From NCBI GenBank assembly GCA_041917975.1, contig JAYRWN010000146.1, positions 1 through 28,766 of the forward strand: a stretch of 28,766 bases of DNA, given 5' to 3'. The notes under the pieces are model-generated. The model made no database searches. It saw only the letters and a program-made list of their open reading frames with translations, and was not told the origin of the DNA. This document shows, piece after piece, positions 25,132 through 28,766 of this stretch (the first letter of the stretch is position 1; each line of letters begins with the position of its first letter). The stretch comes from JAYRWN01 sp041917975. GTDB lineage: Bacteria > Bacteroidota > Bacteroidia > Chitinophagales > Saprospiraceae. The position numbers and the translations under genes were made by a program.

Positions 25132-26574
25132 ATGGATGTTGGCGATTTAATTCGGGGCTATCACCCTAAAGATGTTATGGATGAAATGGCTGCTCCCGAA
25201 GGGATGCGGGAATCTTACACTAACCTTGTCTCCCATCTGCAAAACATGACCATCGAAGAATTGGTGCAAAAGGACCAACACGCTGCCGAATTGTTTATGA
25301 ATCAAGGCATTACCTTTACCGTGTACAGTGATAATACCGGTATCGAACGCATATTTCCGTTTGACATCATTCCGCGGATCATTGCCGGCAAAGAGTGGGA
25401 TACAGTCGAACGAGGCATCAAACAGAGGCTAAAGGCCTTAAACATGTTTTTAAAAGACATCTATCATGAGCAGGAGATCATCAAATCCGGGATCATGCCT
25501 TCGCACCTTATTGCCACCTGTCCGCATTACACCCGTCAGGTCTATGGCATAAAAGTGCCTTACGATATCTATGTCCACATCGCCGGCATAGATTTAATAC
25601 GGGGTGAAGACGGCAAGTTTTATGTTCTGGAGGATAATTTACGTACACCGTCAGGGGTATCCTACATGTTGGAGAACCGGGATGTCACCAAAAGAATTTT
25701 TGCGGACGTGATGGCCAAATCCCAGGTGCGCATGATTAATAATTATCCATTGTTATTGCACAACATCCTCATGAGTTTATCCCCTCGCAGCATCAGCGAT
25801 CCGGTCGTGGTCCTGCTTACACCGGGCATTTATAATTCGGCCTATTATGAGCACACGTTTTTAGCCAGACAGATGGGCATCCGTCTGGTGGAAGGCCGGG
25901 ACCTGGTGGTCAATAATCAGAAACTTTTTATGAAAACGACCAAAGGGTTAGAGCAAGTGGATGTCGTCTACCGCCGTATCGATGATGAATACCTCGATCC
26001 ACTCACCTTTAATCCGGACAGCATATTGGGTGTGCCGGGGTTGACCAGCGCATACCGCAAAGGCAGTGTGGCCATTGTAAACGCTATGGGTAATGGGGTG
26101 GCCGACGATAAAGCCATTTATGCCTATGTGCCGGAAATGATTAAATTCTACCTGCACGAGGAGCCTATCCTGGCCAACGTGCCCACGTATCAGATGAGTG
26201 ATACTGATGCCAGGGCTTATGTTTTTGATCATATTCACCAAATGGTTTTAAAACGCACGAACCAATCCGGAGGATATGGCATGTTGATGGGCGAAAAAGC
26301 GACCGCAGAAGAAATAGAAGATTATATACGGGAGGTGTTAGAAAATCCCCGGGATTTTATAGCTCAGCCCATCATTAATCTGAGCACTGTCCCGTGTTTT
26401 ATAAATGGCCGCTTCTACCCGCGCCATGTGGATTTAAGACCATATGCGTTGTGTGGACCGAACGGTATTCAGGTGGTACCCGGGGGCTTGACCAGAGTAG
26501 CACTGAAAGAGGGATCCAAAGTAGTTAATTCATCCCAGGGCGGAGGCAGTAAAGACACCTGGGTTATCGATTAG
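25132..26574 (+). CDS. Circularly permuted ATP-grasp protein (type 2, former DUF404/407)
   Basis: 480 residues from the ATG at 25132; a GTG at 25120 is the frame's first start. The protein shows the standard blocks of this family: RIFPFDIIPRII near residue 80, KALNMFLKDIYHEQEI, GIDLIRGEDGKFYVLEDNLRTPSGVSYM (the metal-binding E-D-N cluster), VVLLTPGIYNSAYYEH, VDVVYRRIDDEYLDP, and the C-terminal SGGYGMLMG phosphate loop and VDLRPYAL. ATP-grasp ligases form an acyl-phosphate and then an amide or peptide bond. The substrate of this type is unknown. It is the first gene of a three-gene unit, 29 bases before the alpha-E gene. Confidence 0.93.
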   Translation: MDVGDLIRGYHPKDVMDEMAAPEGMRESYTNLVSHLQNMTIEELVQKDQHAAELFMNQGITFTVYSDNTGIERIFPFDIIPRIIAGKEWDTVERGIKQRLKALNMFLKDIYHEQEIIKSGIMPSHLIATCPHYTRQVYGIKVPYDIYVHIAGIDLIRGEDGKFYVLEDNLRTPSGVSYMLENRDVTKRIFADVMAKSQVRMINNYPLLLHNILMSLSPRSISDPVVVLLTPGIYNSAYYEHTFLARQMGIRLVEGRDLVVNNQKLFMKTTKGLEQVDVVYRRIDDEYLDPLTFNPDSILGVPGLTSAYRKGSVAIVNAMGNGVADDKAIYAYVPEMIKFYLHEEPILANVPTYQMSDTDARAYVFDHIHQMVLKRTNQSGGYGMLMGEKATAEEIEDYIREVLENPRDFIAQPIINLSTVPCFINGRFYPRHVDLRPYALCGPNGIQVVPGGLTRVALKEGSKVVNSSQGGGSKDTWVID

Positions 26575-26591
26575 AAATTTTTTCATCACCA

Positions 26592-26597
26592 GAGGAG
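26592..26597 (+). promoter_or_regulatory. Shine-Dalgarno-like site of the alpha-E gene
   Basis: GAGGAG, 6 bases before the ATG at 26604. This is stronger than the leaders of other genes in the window and fixes the start of the alpha-E protein. Confidence 0.5.
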
Positions 26598-26603
26598 ACA
26601 AAG

Positions 26604-27548
26604 ATGTTGAGTAGAATAGCTGATTCTATGTTTTGGTTGGACAGGTACATGGAACGTTCGGAAGAATTATTGCGCACCATCCGTACGGCGTTCATCTTGT
26701 CTTTAGATCGCGGACCAGCCTTATTAAATGGCTGGAAACAAATTCTGGACCTTTATTCGGATGTCAATGAAAGTGAAAAAAATAAATTATTACAGGATAA
26801 TGAGGCCATGTTATCGTACTTAATCCTGGATCGTAAGAATACTAATTCATTATTATTCCTGCTCACCCGGGCCCGTGAAAATGCGCGTGGTATGCAGGAC
26901 TATATCACGAAAGAAGTGTGGGAACAGGTAAATTATATGTATCATGCCATCACCCAGGATCAGATAAAAAAACGGATGGAAAATAACCAGCCGTTGGATA
27001 GTGTGGATTATTTATTGAAAGAATGTTTATTGTACACGGGCATTTGCGACAGCACCATGCCCCGGGGAATGAGCTGGTGTTTTATGAATTTAGGCAAATA
27101 CCTGGAACGCGCCATCTTTACCATCCAGCTCACCTTGTATCAGTTCGAATTGCGGCAATACAAACTGGTGGACGACACGGATATAATTTACTGGAGATCA
27201 TTATTGTATTCACTGTCCGGATATGAATTTTTTTTAAAGACATACCGTTCCAACACCGTCAGCCAAAATGTTATTCATCAGGTCATCCTGCAACCACAGT
27301 TTCCGCATTCGGTGCTTTATGCCTTAAAACGCATTGAAAATTATTTGGAGCAGGTTATCGAGGATAATAATCCCGGTGACGACCGCTCTGGTTTGCAAAG
27401 ACAGTTCGGCCGCATCGTTAATCAGGTGGAGTGTGCGGATATCGACTATATTGCCCAAGAAGGCCTAAAACCCTATCTTATCCGGCTCAACGAACAATTA
27501 TTTGAATTTAATAGCAGCCTGAATAAATCCTTCTTTTTATATTCATAA
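26604..27548 (+). CDS. Alpha-E domain protein (former DUF403)
   Basis: 314 residues, almost wholly alpha-helical. It opens with MLSRIADSMFWLDRYMERSE, the diagnostic start of alpha-E proteins, with RYMERSEE supplying the conserved arginine/glutamate. Further conserved points are NARGMQDYI, WEQVNYMY, a MSWCFMNLGKYLERA helix, and ADIDYIAQEGLKPYL near the end. The family is almost always encoded beside a circularly permuted ATP-grasp and a transglutaminase-like protease, as here, and in some bacteria is fused to them, so it probably forms a complex with the ligase. No enzymatic activity has been shown for it to my knowledge. Confidence 0.93.
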   Translation: MLSRIADSMFWLDRYMERSEELLRTIRTAFILSLDRGPALLNGWKQILDLYSDVNESEKNKLLQDNEAMLSYLILDRKNTNSLLFLLTRARENARGMQDYITKEVWEQVNYMYHAITQDQIKKRMENNQPLDSVDYLLKECLLYTGICDSTMPRGMSWCFMNLGKYLERAIFTIQLTLYQFELRQYKLVDDTDIIYWRSLLYSLSGYEFFLKTYRSNTVSQNVIHQVILQPQFPHSVLYALKRIENYLEQVIEDNNPGDDRSGLQRQFGRIVNQVECADIDYIAQEGLKPYLIRLNEQLFEFNSSLNKSFFLYS

Positions 27549-27564
27549 CCACCTCTATTAAATT

Positions 27565-28515
27565 ATGCCAGTATTTAAAATTCACCACATCACAAAATAT
27601 GTTTATGATCGCCCCATCAAAGACAGCATCAATGAAATTAAAATATTTCCTTATAAAGACGTAAGCCAGGAAATTCTGCAACAGGACCTCACCATCACCG
27701 GTAACCCGGAGATGCAGGTGTACACCGATTATTGGGGCAATAAAGTAGGTGTATTTAGTTTGGTTCAACCTCATCGCGAACTGATTATCGACAGCCGGTT
27801 AGTGGTGAGAACAACCCGGTCTTCGCTGCTTCAGGTGAACTATCATTCCACCTGGGCGGAACTGGAGGAAGAAAAACAGGCCGATCTGCGCTTGCAGGAG
27901 TTGTCTATGCCTTCCCGTCATGAAGAGTCAGCCAGCCAAGCGGCTACTTTAAGGGATACACAACGGAGCGTGGCCCAGTTTGTGGCCGATATCAGTGAAT
28001 TTGTTTTCAAGAACTTCAAATACTCCAAAGGCATTACCAATGTTGAAACCACGGTAGAAGAAATCTGGACGTTAAAAAAAGGTGTGTGTCAGGATTTTGC
28101 TTTGGTGATGTTGGACATGTTGCGTTCGGCCGGAGTGCCTGCCCAATACATTAGTGGCTACATCTGTCCCAATAAGAGTGGTATGAGAGGAGAAGGCGCC
28201 ACGCACGCCTGGGTCGAAGCCTGGATTCCAGGTTATGGGTGGGCGGGTATAGATCCGACCAATAATGTATGGATCACCAATACCCATGTAAAACTGACTT
28301 CAGGGGCACATTTTGAGGACTGTACACCAGTCAAAGGCGTATTCAAAGGCCCGGCCAAACAAGATCTTTATGTGTTGGTCTCTGTCGGTTATGAAGACGG
28401 TCATGTTTTTGAAGATACCAACCAGGTCCGTTTATCCAAGCAGGAGGACGCTAAGGAGAAGATGGAAAACCTGGCCGATATTTTTTTGACCCAGCATCAT
28501 CAGCAGCAACAGTAA
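27565..28515 (+). CDS. Transglutaminase-like cysteine peptidase family protein
   Basis: 316 residues without a signal peptide, so cytoplasmic. Residues 1-85 match the bacterial transglutaminase N-terminal beta domain (KIHHITKYVYDRPIKDS, then YTDYWGNKVGVF). The core domain has the triad Cys175 (KKGVCQDFALVML), His214 (GATHAWVEAW) and Asp230 (WAGIDPTNN), so it should be active as a peptidase, amidase or acyl-transferase. A 25-residue Glu/Lys/Gln tail ends in HHQQQQ. It lies 16 bases after the alpha-E gene. Together with the ATP-grasp gene it suggests paired making and cutting of an amide bond. The substrate is unknown. Confidence 0.93.
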   Translation: MPVFKIHHITKYVYDRPIKDSINEIKIFPYKDVSQEILQQDLTITGNPEMQVYTDYWGNKVGVFSLVQPHRELIIDSRLVVRTTRSSLLQVNYHSTWAELEEEKQADLRLQELSMPSRHEESASQAATLRDTQRSVAQFVADISEFVFKNFKYSKGITNVETTVEEIWTLKKGVCQDFALVMLDMLRSAGVPAQYISGYICPNKSGMRGEGATHAWVEAWIPGYGWAGIDPTNNVWITNTHVKLTSGAHFEDCTPVKGVFKGPAKQDLYVLVSVGYEDGHVFEDTNQVRLSKQEDAKEKMENLADIFLTQHHQQQQ

Positions 28516-28647
28516 TCTAAGGACATTTTTTGGGTCAGGTGTTTCTGCTAATAGCCCATACGTGCCGGAATAACCTTTTTAAGGAAGGTGGTGAACTACA
28601 GCCCTCATTCTGCGATCTGCGGAATAAGCTGGCCAGGTTTCAGGTAT

Positions 28648-28716
28648 TTAGGCCTAAATTTTGGATTGTAATCGTTTTTTTAGGCCCAAAATTTAGATTG
28701 TAATCGTAAAATTAGG
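28648..28716. repeat. Direct repeat, 32-bp period, with internal inverted repeats
   Basis: Two full units (28648-28679 and 28680-28711) share 25 of the first 28 bases; both contain TTAGGCC and GATTGTAATCG. A third unit begins TTAGG at 28712 and then diverges into a promoter-like box. Inside, TTTAGGCCTAAA (28647-28658) is a perfect palindrome, CTAAATTTTGG (28654-28664) is the reverse complement of CCAAAATTTAG (28686-28696), and GATTGTAATC is itself a GATT-N2-AATC inverted repeat. There are no spacers, so it is not CRISPR. Confidence 0.75.
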
Positions 28717-28724
28717 TATTTTTG
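28698..28724 (+). promoter_or_regulatory. Candidate promoter overlapping the 32-bp repeats
   Basis: TATTTTTG (28717-28724) matches TAnnTTTG exactly. A TTG at 28698-28700 lies 16 bases upstream, shorter than the usual 19. It starts in repeat unit 2 and would drive the ATG at 28743. Confidence 0.4.
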
Positions 28725-28742
28725 ATTATTAACTCTTGTACA

Positions 28743-28766
28743 ATGATCAGGCGTACATTAGAATCC
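28743..28766 (+). CDS. Possible gene start, cut by the right edge
   Basis: ATG followed by seven open codons (MIRRTLES) at the very end of the window, 18 bases after an exact -7 box. The beginning is reminiscent of MI.RTLE starts of DUF4143-type ATPases common in Bacteroidota, but eight residues cannot establish this. Confidence 0.25.

Noticed and set aside
28501..28640. Possible short gene or terminator after the transglutaminase gene
   Set aside because: Only short inverted repeats (CCTT/AAGG, ATTC/GAAT) and no sustained open frame with a recognisable product.
28648..28716. CRISPR-like direct repeats
   Set aside because: Units abut with no spacers, only two are complete, and no cas gene is nearby.

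Overview
The window looks like ordinary chromosomal DNA from a member of the Bacteroidota, probably of the Saprospiria/Chitinophagia type. The evidence is a PorX response regulator, a secreted protein with a type A sorting domain of the type IX secretion system (T9SS), general absence of strong Shine-Dalgarno sites, and recurring -7 promoter boxes of the Bacteroidota form TAnnTTTG. Nearly all of the sequence is coding. I see no insertion sequence, prophage or CRISPR array.

Layout. 1-1311: 3' part of a methylmalonyl-CoA mutase large subunit, cut by the left edge. 1296-2423 (-): HemW. 2568-3422 (+): membrane-anchored PASTA protein. 3428-3982 (-): lipoprotein. 4153-4371 (-): a peptidoglycan-binding domain fragment with no start codon, followed by a terminator. 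4602-5771 (-): HD phosphohydrolase, divergent from porX (5905-7461, +). 7676-8527 (-): exported thioredoxin with a SPOR domain. 8849-16261 (+): a long co-directional run of fabH, efp, accB, accC, an MsbA-like ABC exporter, a T9SS cargo protein and a PLP-dependent desulfhydrase/deaminase-like enzyme. 16361-16738 (-): DoxX-like membrane protein. 16913-20347 (-): tig-clpP-clpX. 20521-20602 (-): tRNA-Leu(UAG). 20887-24933 (+): relA/spoT, a fur-family gene and purA. 25132-28515 (+): circularly permuted ATP-grasp, alpha-E and transglutaminase genes. The last 120 bases hold a 32-bp repeat, a promoter-like box and a possible gene start.

How the genes work together. fabH, accB and accC cover entry to fatty-acid synthesis (malonyl-CoA supply and first condensation), with efp embedded among them. 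tig, clpP and clpX pair nascent-chain folding with ClpXP proteolysis. PorX and the sorting-domain protein belong to T9SS regulation and T9SS cargo. The final three genes form a widely conserved but functionally unsolved set that probably makes and/or cuts amide bonds. This is the best candidate for an undescribed system here. Other points of interest are an EF-P with arginine instead of lysine at its functional tip, a palindrome overlapping the tig promoter, the start-less peptidoglycan-binding fragment, and the repeat/promoter structure at the right edge.
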